A stretch of DNA of 64,000 nucleotides from Fasciolopsis buskii (GCA_008360955.1 LUCM01011194.1:295198-359197), one strand, 5' to 3'; shown: positions 24,100 to 35,165, counted from the stretch's first letter. Notes: generated from the letters alone by a model not told the origin. Translations and numbers: made by a program.

Positions 24100-25600
24100 C
24101 AAATTTGCGGGGCCAAGTAAGTCTCTGCTGTGGCCCATCGTAAGAGAAATTCGGATATTGGAAGACAGCACATTAAAGTCATATTTTCTATTTGTGAAAA
24201 TACCGCGGTAATGGTCGTCAGGGCACCGAATCGCTGGTTCATTTGCCTCTGTATCAGAAAATACATGGTTCTACATCGTTGATTTTATTCTCTGCACAGG
24301 TGGAGCGGATCCGATGCCACTAGGAATGCAGTAAGCCTGAAATGGACAAACGATGCAGGTAATCGAGACCCAATGACATATGATTTCCAGATCAGTCTCA
24401 GAAGAAGAGAACCAAAGTGATTTGCTCCTTACAGACAACAAAAGACTACATTTTAGTAAACCTGGACACCAATCCTGACAATATCTGACGCAGTAAATGA
24501 CTTGACCTGACCTAAGCAGTCAAAAATAGGCATTTTCCTGGTAGATTCATACCTGGTTTGAAAAGCGAATCTATCCGGAAGCTTGCCATGGTACTTCAAA
24601 TCGGATATCATTCCGAGTGGAACAGATTTGAACACTCGGGCCCTTCGATTGCATTGGAGTCAGAGGAACAATGGATTGGAGGATAAGCACGAGGTCTTGT
24701 AGAAGCACTAAGGGCTCTCAATCGCCAATGAGGTGGCCAGAATCTCGCAGAAATTCACAAACGAAAGAGGTCTCAAGGCTCTGAGACGAAACAGCCGCTA
24801 CACTGATTGTTTAGTTGCTTCGTTCGCATAGAATTTTACGAGAGTCGGGTAATTTGTTACCGTAATACTCTGGGTTCATCGTCAAAATAGGGTGCTAGCA
24901 GCAGCTACTACAATGCGATTTCATTTTTATTCGTTCCAAATCACTATCGACATTATATTGAAATTTTATTTATTTTCTTTTTCTGTTTCACACAGAAGTG
25001 CTGGTATTGCAAAATTCTAAGAGAGTAGGGAAAATGTGCCGCAGAGTGTATTAGATCCACCATGTTTCTTCCGGTGTCTAGTGCATCAAAGCTTATAGGC
25101 TAATGAAACGATGACAAAAGCACGTCAAGTGATCAGTGTTTAATATGGATGATACGGAACTATTAAACTCAAAAACATCCAGCCAGTGTTAAACACTCTT
25201 CAAAAACACCAACGACAATTACTGGGAAATTTAATAAGATAGGAACTACATTCAAGTCTGTTTCGACAAACTGAAATAAAGACTTGCAATTTAGTCCACA
25301 TAATACTTCTGAAGATGCTTTTGAGAGGAATAATCGACCTTAGTTCTGTTTCAATGTGAAACACATGACTTTCAACTTGAACTGACCAATCAGAAAGACC
25401 CCGGGTATTTTCCCTCAAATTTACATTTATTTTGTGAGATGGCCAGTTCATTTTCTTGTTATCACAGCGCATTAAGCGCTGAAACCGAAGTAGTCGTTGT
25501 GTCTCCGTAGTGTCCTGCCGGAAGGTTATTTGTAGTTTTCATGATTGAATATTTCATCAAATTGGTGCTATATGCATTGGGTACTCGTCTTTCTTTCAAA
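24100..25600. other. Intronic sequence, no feature recognised
   Basis: AT-rich intron of the plus-strand gene. Short open frames on both strands lack motifs. No repeat partner noticed. Confidence 0.4.
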
Positions 25601-25611
25601 ACTGGTAATGG

Positions 25612-25752
25612 TGTTTTCCCACTGCGGCCTGTTTAGTAAACCAGCCAATGAGAACCCGGGCGACAAGCGATCATAAAGTTCAAACACACCTCAAATGCTA
25701 TTGGCCCACATTTATTCCAGCAATCGAGATTCCACCTCGCGTGTACATGAAT
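25612..25752 (+). repeat. Dispersed repeat A, copy 3
   Basis: Begins CGGCCTGTTTAGTAAACCAG and continues CCAATGAGAACC, GACAAGCGATCATAAAGTTC and CACACCTCAAATGC. It aligns with the copies at 7046 and 16776 in the same orientation and is the most diverged of the three. Confidence 0.5.
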
Positions 25753-26424
25753 GTAGGATTTGTAAATAAAACCCGGAAGTATGGTTAGATAGCTTGGGTT
25801 GAAGATGCTAGGCAGTTCATATTTGTGCCTTAGTGTGAATGGCTGAATTGCAACTTCAGGTACACATACTACAGTAAGTTACCACTCAAACCATTAGGGA
25901 ACACCCATCACCACCTCAACATCAGGAGTTCTGCTGCAATTTTCGTGAATATTTCGGCTCCGGGGGATTTAGTTGTTAGAAAATTTAGTCGCCGGATATT
26001 TGATCTTCAAACGTCTCGTTTACTTTTAACGCACACCAACAATATTCCCTCCAGAATCTAATAAAACTTTAGCCAATAAGATCCCACATCCATACAGTCT
26101 TCTTTGTCCCTCTACCCAAAGGTAGTCAAGTGGACATTTTGTCGATGGGGGAGTAAGTGGGCTTTCTTCGATTGATCCAGTATAAAATTTATCAGAAGTG
26201 TAGGCAGTCAGTCACAGTCGGAAATTCAACCGACAGCTTCGTTGGGTCTTATTCCACGTGTTCGGCAACGGTCGGTTCTCACCTCGAGACAGGTTTAAAC
26301 GTTCGGATATGATGCATGACAGATAATATAATTCACGGTTTCTTGCAAAGGGGAAAACGACCCCCATACAGCAGATAGAAAGAAAAGTTGTTTTATCTAC
26401 AGGCAATCTGAAAAACCTAAGCGA

Positions 26425-26945
26425 GAGGTGAGGCCACGAGCTGGTTCCAAAAGCACGAAGCCCCTTTGGTTCGGGTTGGCGAATTATGTAACAGTGAGAC
26501 CGGATTAGGTTCGAGTCACAGGACTGGTCACCAGACCAGTGTGAACTCAGGTAAATGACACATGGGCTAGCGGTCGGATCGACTGCATGCCGGAAAACAG
26601 GAGGGGAACAAACCGTTCAACCCAATTATGGAACATAAAAAGTGATTTATGATTCTTGGCCCGTTCCGGGGCGAGCGCGAACGGCGTTCGAAATGAAAAC
26701 CAGAAAAGAGACAACGGACCTAGGAAACGGGCAAGACTGGTCAATAAGTTTGAACCTGTGGAGAAATATATAAATCTTGGATTATAAGAAATAAACGGAC
26801 AATCGTGTTGACCGGTCGGGGACGAGTTTAGCGTTCTCGCTTGATTGGACGGGGTGGGAGTGAACTAGGATCCGGATGAATGACTTTTGGCGTTAGGGTT
26901 GTCGACATCGATAACCCGATTTTAAGACAGAATTTGATGTGATGC
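26425..26945 (+). repeat. LTR-like repeat with TATA box, copy 1
   Basis: It aligns in the same orientation with 36460-36990. Both copies start with a GAGGTGAGGCCAC/GAGTGAGGCTATG block followed by CTGGT(T/A)CCAAAAG, and both carry GGCGTTCGAAATGA or GGCGTTCGAAGTGA about 60 bases before a TATA box. The TATA box ATATATAAATC lies near 26769, about 345 bases into the repeat, with AATAAA 20 bases later. After that both share an AAACGGACAATCG/AAACAATCGCATTGGCC block and GTTCTCGCTTGATTGGACGG. A U3-TATA-R-U5 layout fits a solo LTR. The parent element is not identified and the copies are old. Confidence 0.5.
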
Positions 26946-26970
26946 TAAGTTCGGAAGAAGTAACCACATT

Positions 26971-27120
26971 CACACTAGAATCTCATTTGAATCGTTAGGA
27001 GCGTGAATGGATGATAAGTTCACCTAAGAATACTTTATGAAGGTTAGCCTTGCCTGGCCGACGAAAATCCTCTAACGAATCACCAATTCACGTTCCTAAC
27101 GATTCAAATGAGATCCCAGT
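26971..27120. repeat. Foldback (MITE-like) hairpin element, copy 1
   Basis: A 31-base left arm at 26980-27010, starting ATCTCATTTGAATCGTTAGG, is repeated as its reverse complement at 27083-27114 with two differences. The outer bases (CACT.G.) also pair. The whole hairpin is about 135-150 bp and has no coding frame. The left arm plus the next 21 bases reappear at 40560-40611 with one mismatch in 52. This is the structure of a small non-autonomous DNA transposon or foldback element. Confidence 0.75.
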
Positions 27121-27176
27121 GAGAAACTAAGAAAGGAGCGCACTAGTATAGGGATGGTTGGACAGAAGAACACCGG

Positions 27177-27256
27177 GTGCGCATACCTGAAAAGTTTCAA
27201 TAACAGCGAAACCGGTCGTGTGCTCCCGGGGAATTTTGTTCATCCATCCATATGCG
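27177..27256 (+). repeat. Single arm of the 40.7-kb foldback element
   Basis: The stretch GTGCGCATACCTGAAAAG...CAGCGAAACCGGTCGTGTGC...TTTTGTTCATCCATCCATATGCG corresponds to the right arm of the large inverted repeat at 40716-40921. Only one arm is present here, about 60 bases downstream of the small hairpin, so both loci preserve the same order of hairpin and arm. Confidence 0.65.
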
Positions 27257-27259
27257 AAA

Positions 27260-28830
27260 CATACCACTGAGAAGAGGTAACCACATTGTTTCACATATTA
27301 TCAACCGATTACATCCTCTGGACGCTGCATGCGACGCAGCGCGGAAGGCGTTTCAGAACACGGAAGACAAGGCGGCCGCCTTAGATAAAAGGCGACTACA
27401 TGTTTGATACATAAACGTATTTGTGATACGAATGCTCTTCCGCGATAAGAAACGTTCCGTGGAATGATCTGGATCAAGATGCATGGTTCGAAATGCGGGT
27501 TCGTTGCTACACTAGCTGGTGATGTGTGTTCGGAAATGAAAATCCGCTGTTTAAATCAGTTCCAAATAGAAAATTTTAGCTGGGTACCAAGATTTGCAGC
27601 TGCCAGAAGATGAATATCATTGTCTGTATGGCGGAACGTTTGAAAACATCACAATCTGTATACAATTCATATCATACTGAGGGGAAACCACACAGTCCTG
27701 TTGGTTTTTTGCATATATAAATGAACACTGGGAGACCTTAATGTAATGTTTAGTTCCTTAGATCTCCTTTGATACCTAGTCCTAATTCGGAGTTATGCCG
27801 ATACTCACTGGAAATCGGACTATAAATACTACAACAACTACCCATTCTAAAAGGAGGTACAAAATTTGATCCCAAGTTATTTTGGACCCGAAATACTACG
27901 ATGGGCATGAAACGCTTCTGAACACGTGATTCATGGTCTAATCAGCTAACGCTGAATTCAACTGATGTAATTATTGGGATATGAAATCCCGACACAGCTC
28001 CTGAGCATAAGTGGCGTCAAAGTGCGAATCACTCACTCACCATTACCACCGTATCCTCATTTGAGTGAGATTAAGAATGCGCCGTCAGTTGGAAGAACGT
28101 GATTTTGATTTTTCTGCTGTTGTAAGGGTAGGCATCGAGCTGTTGCAGTAAATTTAGACCACAAATCAGAACATCAGAGTAAACTCGTCTCGGCTCAAGT
28201 GAATGGTACACGGTTCGGGTTTTAATGAACGATAGTAGCACTCAATCCTACCAGCAGGGTGCTCTTGTTGGCGTTTCCAATGCCTCCCAGTACAAAATGA
28301 ATGCATCCAAATTGGATGTTACTTTTGGCGTATTTTAGGGAAAAATTTGTTTTCCTCATTTTGACATAGTTTGTTTTGGTGTCTACTATTTGGTCCGTAA
28401 GACTTTTCATGCAACTAGCGACTGCTGTGCACCCTGAGCCTGCTACGCTGCAGTGATTGCTTTCTATGCTCTCACAAAGGCGGTTGTCGATAATTCGGAT
28501 GACTTTTTTACGTTACGTTAAGTTTGCCTAGGCCGCGTTTACGTCTTTTGCAAAGGATTTCCGTGTATTTCAACAGAAAAATTCAAGTGTCTTATACCCT
28601 TACGTTAGTGTAATCGTTGAAAAAAGGGAACGTACACATCTCGGTTCGCTACCGAAATCGTTTCCATATTTTCGTGCTAAGTACTATTGTGTTCATAGGC
28701 AGCGGCCCACCGCAGTAGGAAAACAGTAAATGAACTTCCATATTGTTTAATGATTGATTCATTTTGGATATTCTAGCATTAACAGCCCGGCATTCGTGAT
28801 CCTGCGTGCTGGGGTAAATAAGTTTTTGGT
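27260..28830. other. Intronic sequence, no feature recognised
   Basis: AT-rich intron of the membrane-protein gene. I see short open frames only and no repeat partner apart from GTAACCACATT near 27277, which also occurs near 26960 just outside the hairpin element. Confidence 0.4.
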
Positions 28831-28836
28831 AGCTGC

Positions 28837-29091
28837 ATGCAGCACAAACATCGTTTCCACTTGCTGCGTGATAAGTGTTATGTGTGTAATAGGCAGCTAA
28901 CCAATGAACAGGACTTAAACGTACTTGAGGTAATGGATACTTTCCACAATTCTCGGGAGGTGTGTGAGTATGTGCGGTCGCGTTTCAACCGCTGTTTCCC
29001 AGTTAGGGACCTAAGTGCCTTTAGGGCGAGACCCCATAAAATGGAGAACAAAACAGACGTTCAAAGAAGCTCCTACGTAGTTGGGGAGTGA
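28837..29091 (+). pseudogene. Possible N-terminal part of the MULE transposase
   Basis: The plus frame is open for 84 codons and reads RDKCYVCNRQLTNEQDLNVL and later CEYVRSRFNRCFPVRDL. A Cys-x2-Cys pair and the charged composition would suit the DNA-binding region that precedes the catalytic domain in Mutator-like transposases. It lies directly upstream of recognisable MULE catalytic blocks on the same strand. No FLYWCH or FAR1 signature is complete, so the assignment rests mainly on position. Confidence 0.45.
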
Positions 29092-29127
29092 CCCGCATCT
29101 GTAGTCGAGGCGACGAGGTTAAGTTCG

Positions 29128-29766
29128 TGTTTTTCGTGCCCACAAACTTGTCCTCCCTGTTGTTTAAATGTTCCGACATTGTTTTGACAGATATCACTCA
29201 CCAACTAATTTGAGGTGGCTATATACTGTGGTATGCCATGATTGTCAACGATATTAGGTTGGATTGGTATTCCTTTAACGCAATTCTTCTAAATGAGAGC
29301 GCTGTTAGTTACAGTCAGTCGACCAAGGAAACACGTGAATTAGTCCCTGAAACTGTTCGAGCAAACACTGTTGTACTTGACTGCAGTTTGGCACGGTATG
29401 ACGTAATCCGCGAATATTATCCACAGGTTGACGTAGTTTTTGTCGATTTCATGGTCATCGAGACATGAAACGAAATTGTGGCACCCTCATCGGTCTGTTC
29501 ACAGAATACAGAAAGCGCATCCACAAGTGTATGCGTTGTCTGGTCTATGCAGAAACTGAGGTTCAGTTTGAGCCCTTCAATGCTTCATAGTTGGCAGATG
29601 TCCTGCCGCCAAGCAGCACCATTGAGCTTACCTGGTTGCTGTACGCAGAAATGTAGACTTGTTATAAGGTTAAGCAATTACTGATTTATGGTAATTGCAC
29701 TACAAATGGCACTGAATTAGAGAGCATATTTAAAGATCGGATTGGAGTGCCGATCATCACTGAATG
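29128..29766 (+). pseudogene. Mutator-like (MULE) transposase catalytic domain, degenerate
   Basis: The frame 29128-29468 reads DIVLTDITHQ, one stop, GGYILWYAMIVND, DWYSFNAILLNES, then NTVVLDCSLARYDVIREYYP and QVDVVFVDF. This matches MULE catalytic domains block by block: LIDATY.TN, GYPLL.IV, FAFL..E, +.IVTD....ai...FP.A....C.FH. The catalytic Asp residues of the first and second blocks are kept. After a frame change near 29450 the sequence continues KRNCGTLIGLFTEYRKRIHK, CMRCLVYAETEVQFE and TTNGTELESIFKDRIG, again the usual order. The C.FHV block reads VDFMV, and stops occur at several points. MULEs (Curupira type) are known from schistosomes. This copy is inactive. Confidence 0.75.
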
Positions 29767-29799
29767 ACGTGTTTTCTAGTTTAGTTAATGGTACTGAAT

Positions 29800-31700
29800 A
29801 TGTCATGGATACCGGTCGTCGGCGGTTAGGTAGGCGGGCGGTTTCGTCACCATCTTATTCTTCTGTCATAGCCCCCTAAACTGACTATCTATGCCGACTT
29901 ACTACACTCATCAGGTAATAGGTACCGGAAAGAAGTGCAGCATCATTCTCGAGGACACTGACTCCAAAAAGGTTATTAGACTGAACGACCCTGTGTGTTT
30001 GATGTGTTTGATGAAGCTGGTCCGTTGCCGAAGGAGGCCGTGTGTCTTCAAAACGTAAGGCACAATTATTGCCAAGATTTACTTAAAAAGTAGACCCAGA
30101 CGTTAAACGCGATCTTATAAACACGCTAAGATTCCGTCAGCTTGGGGCAACTACTTCGGCAAAGTACCAAATAGGTGATAGGAAATATGGTCTTCTAACA
30201 GCATCCTTACTCACTAACCAAAGGGTTTGTAGTAGATGTTGACAAGAGAACCCGGTTTCTCCATCAACAGGGTTAGCTCAGTGGGTTCAGTGTTGCAAGA
30301 GCCCTCGTTGGACACATTTTCGGTGCGCCAACTTTAAAAACGAAAAGAACTACATGTGCGGCTACTGCTTGGAAGTGTTCTTTCAATATGTAATATAACT
30401 CTTTCCTCTAATCATTCCAGACCGCACGACACTTGTCGGAATTAGCGCCTGCTACCATAGTGTACACTATGGTAGCTCTATGCGATCAAGGGGACTCCCT
30501 AAATTCTTTGAGTTGACATTTTTCGTCTTCAGTCACCTCAGAAGTTGAGTGAATCTTTTCCATTTTTAACTGCGCAACTGGTTTTCGCCTCAACTCACGA
30601 CACTCTCTTAGGTCGAGGGCTTTCTGATGACGTGGAAGCACTTTGCGAGCACCAAAATTTTAAATATATTGCAACTGAAAGACCTTTGTGCGGTTGCAAA
30701 TCTTGAACGGTCATACTCGAAAGCAGGAGTTCAGAAATGGGAAAATAATCACTGGAGGAATTTCAGACAAAGATAAATAGACAACAGAATGGCTCAATAA
30801 AATCGATAATCCGCGGCGTACTTCGGTTGATTAGGCTCCGGAAATAGCTCTCATTTTTTCGTTCGTTTAAGATAACTTAAAATAAATACGAAGTACACCG
30901 CTTTCATTGTTGACTCTTTTGAGTTGTGCTGGATAGGCATATACTATAGCATCGAGTGACGATGGGACATTATTGGCTCGTTGCCCGCAGTATTCCCTCG
31001 GTCTCGGCTTCTTATTGAATTTCGCGTTCCGTCGGAACCATTTGCCCGTTGCCAGTTCCGGCTAGATTAATTCATAATGGGGAGGGCATTTTGGACGATT
31101 GTTAAAGGGCAGTATGCATTCCATTTGCGGCGCAACGAGTACTTATTCATAATGGGAAGACATACACTCCATCACGGGTATGAAGCTAAATGAAAAGCAT
31201 TGGATAACGATACTAGTCTCTGCTTCCTCGGAGATACGTCGTTGTAGGAAATATTCACCAACAACTACTCATTAGGTGGCAGTTTGCCTGTACACGACTT
31301 GCACATAGCACGCATATTAGTTATATCACCATGACAGCTTATTTAGAATAAAAGGGTAATCAACCGCCTGAGGCATAAACACAAGCAAATCTAATGACGT
31401 AGACGCATTAAAAAACAGCTTTTCAAGCCCAATAGAAGAGCCTTCGTTGAAAAGGAAAGTTGTTAGTAGATCGCAACGGGGTGTCGTTTGACCTGTTTTC
31501 GTACATAAACGTATAGTTGGCAGGATTTTTGCTCCAACCCAAATGCCAATGAACGAAAAAATGCCGCAGAACAGACAGGAATTATACAGCCTTCAATGAG
31601 GCTAGCAAAATGTAAGGAACATTTATCAAACATTGTTAACTGGGAAGAATAGATGGCACCTATTTGCTTCAATTTTTGACGCTGATAGTTGACGTTGACC
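29800..31700. other. Intronic sequence with short palindrome
   Basis: Apart from the 26-bp palindrome at 30451 no feature is clear. A GGTTAGCTCAGTGGG string near 30270 looks like a tRNA D-arm and may be a worn SINE head, but no matching B box follows. The stretch after 29900 may hold the decayed end of the MULE. Confidence 0.4.
30451..30476. repeat. Perfect 26-bp palindrome
   Basis: GCTACCATAGTGT followed directly by ACACTATGGTAGC is its own reverse complement over 26 bases with no spacer. Chance occurrence of a perfect palindrome this long in 64 kb is very unlikely. It could be the closed end of a foldback element, a cruciform-prone site or two abutting transposon tips. Confidence 0.9.
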
Positions 31701-31737
31701 TTAAAATTGGTACCAATCTAGGGTAAGACTGATTGTC

Positions 31738-32760
31738 GTGGTTTTTGTGACACATTTGGACGCAACCGGGTATGATTCTGAGATTCGCTCCTACCGATTT
31801 CGTAAGCTGGATGAACAAATAATAGGTCCAGTCGTCATCTCTCCATTCCTGTTCAACTTCATCATGGAGGAATTGATGGAAGATGCTTTAGAAGGTCTTC
31901 AGAATGTGGGATTTGAACTGGGAAATGGAGAGATGTGTGACCTAAATTACGCAGATGTTGTGTGTCTGTTCGAATCCGCGGACCATGCCCAATGTGCACT
32001 AGACAGACTCTCGGGGTCGGTTGCTCGGTTTGCATTGTGCTTGCACCTTCAAAGTGCAAAATGTTGTTACAGAGCTGTAGTTACAGAGCAGTTGTGCCAA
32101 ACTTGATACTGGATAGAGAGGAACTGTGGGCTGTGAACTGCTCCAATTACCTTGGTAGGTGCGTGTCGAACGATGGTAGCTCGGCAGTAGAGATGAGCAC
32201 ACGTATATCGAAGGCTCGAGCAGCTTACGCTGGACTGAAGCACTTGTGGCGTCGGTCTGATATTTCACTGAAATTAAAAGTTCATGTGTACTGTTTTGCG
32301 GTTAAGAGACATAGAGTATTTGTGTGGATGTTCGTCGGTTAGGGGTTTTCGACCATCGATGTCTACGTAGTATAATTAGGATTGGATAGAGTGACCGGGT
32401 GAGTAATGTGGAGGTGACGAATCTAGTACTAAGTGCCAATTCTGGGGATACCTTATTTCAGCGTATGAAATTTAGTAGACTACGCTGGTTGGGTCACGTG
32501 TTGCGTGTGTGGAAAACTCGTCTACCATTCTGTGCCTTATTTTGCGTTCCTCCCAAAGAATGGAAGAAGCCATGTGTAGGTCAACAAATGACGTAAGAAA
32601 GTGGAATGAGAAAATGTACAGCGAACTTAGGTAAAGTAGGAGTCTCACGTGTTCGTGACTGGGGTCCGAAAAACTCATTAACTGGCTGGTTTAAGACACT
32701 CAAGGATATGGCAGGGAAATGTGAACAGTGGCGATCCTTTTGTCATTTTCTATTGAAGCA
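31738..32760 (+). mobile_element. CR1-like LINE reverse transcriptase relic, 3' half
   Basis: Three frames together give the second half of a LINE RT. First, ISPFLFNFIMEELMEDAL, then GEMCDLNYADVVCLFE (31830-31980), where the catalytic YADD is changed to YADV. After a frame change near 32050 come PSKCKMLLQ, WAVNCSNYLGRCVSNDG and a KARAAYAGLKHLW block. A third frame has the C-terminal LRWLGHVLRV...TRLPFCALF (32399-32596) and NMK-type tail. The fragment lies inside the intron just before the 33019 exon. Multiple frame shifts mean it is dead. Confidence 0.85.
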
Positions 32761-33018
32761 GAATGATTGAAAGACTGCGTTTGTGCAGTTAGACTGTGTT
32801 CCGTGTGTTGGCTGCAGCAGCATCTTATCTTTTCCCGCCTGTGTAGGTCCACTCCCCATTCCCCTTTGATATTCAATCATTTTATAGAAACTTGTAACTC
32901 TGGGGAAAGGCAGCGGTCAATGAGGCTTGTCTTGCCATTTAACGCTGAACGACGTTTCTCCAAAAAAACAGAATACATAACTTGTTCTCTGTTCATTTCG
33001 GTTTTTTAGTTAACTCAG

Positions 33019-33276
33019 TATATATGCATTGACGGCTCATCGTTAACAAACAAATCCATACCGTTTGAGGACACAGAACGATTCGCGAGTAACAAATTGA
33101 CACAAGTCGTGTTCCGTGCAGACTCGTTGAGACGCGATCGGCGCCCACCGAAAGCTCCAGACAGCCAATACACCACGGAGTTTCAAAGCGATGAAGAAAT
33201 AAGCGCCTGTCCGCACATTGTTCAACATCAGCCGGCTAACATAACACCGACGACAGATTGTCAGTTTTCACCAAGT
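33019..33276 (+). CDS. Penultimate exon of the type I membrane protein
   Basis: An 86-codon exon in phase 0 at both ends. It follows a TTTTTTAGTTAACTCAG acceptor and ends AGT/GTAAGT (donor 33277). The peptide starts YICIDGSSLTNKSIPFED, continues with basic and acidic stretches (RADSLRRDRRPPKAPDSQY, then FQSDEEISACPH) and has an N-I-T glycosylation site near its end. It is hydrophilic with two to three Cys residues, fitting an extracellular segment close to the membrane. Its end joins in frame to the exon at 34182 across a 905-bp intron containing an (AT)n tract. No domain is recognised. Confidence 0.65.
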
Positions 33277-33332
33277 GTAAGTCATCTACTAAAATTCTTA
33301 TCTCAGGCTCCTGGTGAAATTTTGTGGTCACA

Positions 33333-33356
33333 ATATATATATATATATATATATAT
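33333..33356. repeat. (AT)n microsatellite
   Basis: Twelve uninterrupted AT units within the last intron of the plus-strand gene. Confidence 0.95.
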
Positions 33357-34181
33357 CTGCTCGCAGTGTTAGTGCTACCATTGCGAAGAAATAAACCAGG
33401 AGAGAGAGGAAAGAAGCGCTTATATAGGGTTTACTACATGTATCAGCTCTTCCAGACGGGTGGGCTGGCTTATCGATTTGTCCACTATTGTTCTTTTTCA
33501 GTTCCAACCTTGTCGATTGTTTTCCCCGTACTCACCCAGATCACACGTGCTTTAGCACAAGTCATACGGGCTCGCTCAATAAACTGATTACGAGCATTCC
33601 CTTACCAATTTCATGTCAATTTGCAGTGCGTGAATCAATTTCATGCACTAGGTTCTGAACTGTGTCGATAGAATGAACAACTTGGGAACCAAAGACAATG
33701 CATATTTAAAAGATTGACGTATCCAGACTTGGTTAACTGAGATCAAAACCACTAGATATTGATAAGTAGTGGAACCGTGACAAAAACGTTGCGTTCTGAT
33801 AGATATAAAAAGACGCCAATATGTACCTGTGCGCAGCCTTACGGTTACGTGTCGTGATTGCTCTGTGTGAAAAAGAAATCAGACAGGCCAAATCCAGACA
33901 CGTATAATGGTAACCAGAGTACGCCAATTTAGGTTTACGAATAAATACTATTTCACAATAAACTCGGACGCGTTACACAACCTCAAGTTCGTCTGCGGCG
34001 TGCTATCACTTGCTGGTAAAGTGACTACGCCAAGAATGACTCGAAAACAACATTAGAATCTTTGCATGTGGATTCAAGGAGTTGTTTAAGAACGGTTTTT
34101 TATGCTGCATGGTTAACACCCCTGCACTTCGCATCGTTTACCTTAGGCAGTAACCGAAATAGCTTCGTTTTGTTATTCCAG

Positions 34182-34742
34182 GCCCTACCGACCACATCGG
34201 ATCGTGTCGATCCGGTGCGGGCCAAAGAGCGCTGTCACTTTAAATCACAAATTAGCAAGAAGCTCGGTCGTCGACGAAAGCCTCACACAGGACTTCTGGA
34301 AGAACTTCGTGTTCCGTCGTCTGTTCTGTCTGCATGTCTTCTAATTGTTGTACTATTGCTCATTTTCGGGATTATCATAGCGTTCTGCGTGATGAACGCG
34401 GACAAGTTGATGATTTGCAAGACTCGTAGCCGTAAGCGCAAAGAACGGGAGGCAGCGTTGGCATCCGAACTGGCTGAACAGGCGGCCAAGGAGGCTGCAG
34501 CTGCAGCGGCAGCCGCGGACGCCGAATCACGGCAGCCGATGGCCTGGCATCCCATTTACGGTCGATACGGGATGGTACCACCGACTATGGGCGGTGCGTT
34601 TGGTGCATTCGCTGCACGGACTCTCGAAGTTCCCGGAAATCAACCGGGTGGGATCGGTCCAATACCAAATACAAATCCTGCAACAATCCCACGTCCAGGA
34701 CCTGGCCCAGGTTATTCGAAGCCAATGAGTGGCAATGTGTAG
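34182..34742 (+). CDS. Terminal exon: transmembrane and cytoplasmic tail
   Basis: The exon follows a TTATTCCAG acceptor in phase 0 and ends with TAG at 34740-34742 (186 codons). It opens ALPTTSDRVDPVRAKERCHF, then has a basic cluster KKLGRRRKPH that could be a proprotein-convertase site, about 25 residues before a transmembrane helix (VLSACLLIVVLLLIFGIIIA, then FCVMN). The helix is followed by a strong stop-transfer sequence CKTRSRKRKERE, an Ala/Glu helix with a run of eight or more Ala, and a Pro/Gly-rich tail ending GPGPGYSKPMSGNV. Orientation is type I: signal peptide far upstream, basic residues inside. The upstream 40 codons of open frame (from 34062) are intron. The poly-Ala and proline tail suggest low-complexity or partner binding. 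Confidence 0.75.
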   Translation, partial: ALPTTSDRVDPVRAKERCHFKSQISKKLGRRRKPHTGLLEELRVPSSVLSACLLIVVLLLIFGIIIAFCVMNADKLMICKTRSRKRKEREAALASELAEQAAKEAAAAAAAADAESRQPMAWHPIYGRYGMVPPTMGGAFGAFAARTLEVPGNQPGGIGPIPNTNPATIPRPGPGPGYSKPMSGNV

Positions 34743-34934
34743 TAGAAATTCAATAACATTAATCATCATAATCACTGTTCATCTTGATGTATACACCATT
34801 GAGACCCATTTGTCTAGTTTGTATGTCTGCCCGAATGCATGAAGATACAGTGCAACTGTTCGTTAACCATGTGTACCTTTCAAACCTGCGACCACTGTGA
34901 TGCTACATTTCAGACAAGATTCCCCCTACGACCA

Positions 34935-34940
34935 AATAAA
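34935..34940 (+). terminator. Polyadenylation signal AATAAA
   Basis: The hexamer lies 193 bases after the stop codon of the membrane-protein gene and is the first canonical signal downstream, so it is the likely 3' end marker. Confidence 0.6.
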
Positions 34941-34944
34941 ATAC

Positions 34945-35165
34945 CGATTTTGCATTTTCAATTCAAGAATTTTGTTATTGTTGATTTATTACATCATGTT
35001 TGTTGAAGCCACAACAACAAGCTGGTCGTTTCGACCAATTCTGATTTCAAAATCGCCTAACTTAACGGGTTTTTTTAAATTCGAAAGTACTAAAACTATT
35101 GCTGAAATTTCGTCAGCACCGGGTTTGCAGTTCGGGTGTTCCAGTTATCTGAACGCATTTTCGTT
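34945..35165. other. Downstream flank, no feature recognised
   Basis: AT-rich sequence between the gene end and a minus-strand SINE. The open plus frame here has no motif. Confidence 0.4.

Noticed and set aside
30265..30330. tRNA gene at a TTAGCTCAGTGGG string
   Set aside because: No B box or T arm follows at the right distance; at most a worn SINE head.
34062..34181. First 40 codons of the open frame ahead of the transmembrane exon
   Set aside because: A TTATTCCAG acceptor ends at 34181, and the 33276 donor joins there in phase 0; the preceding codons are intron.
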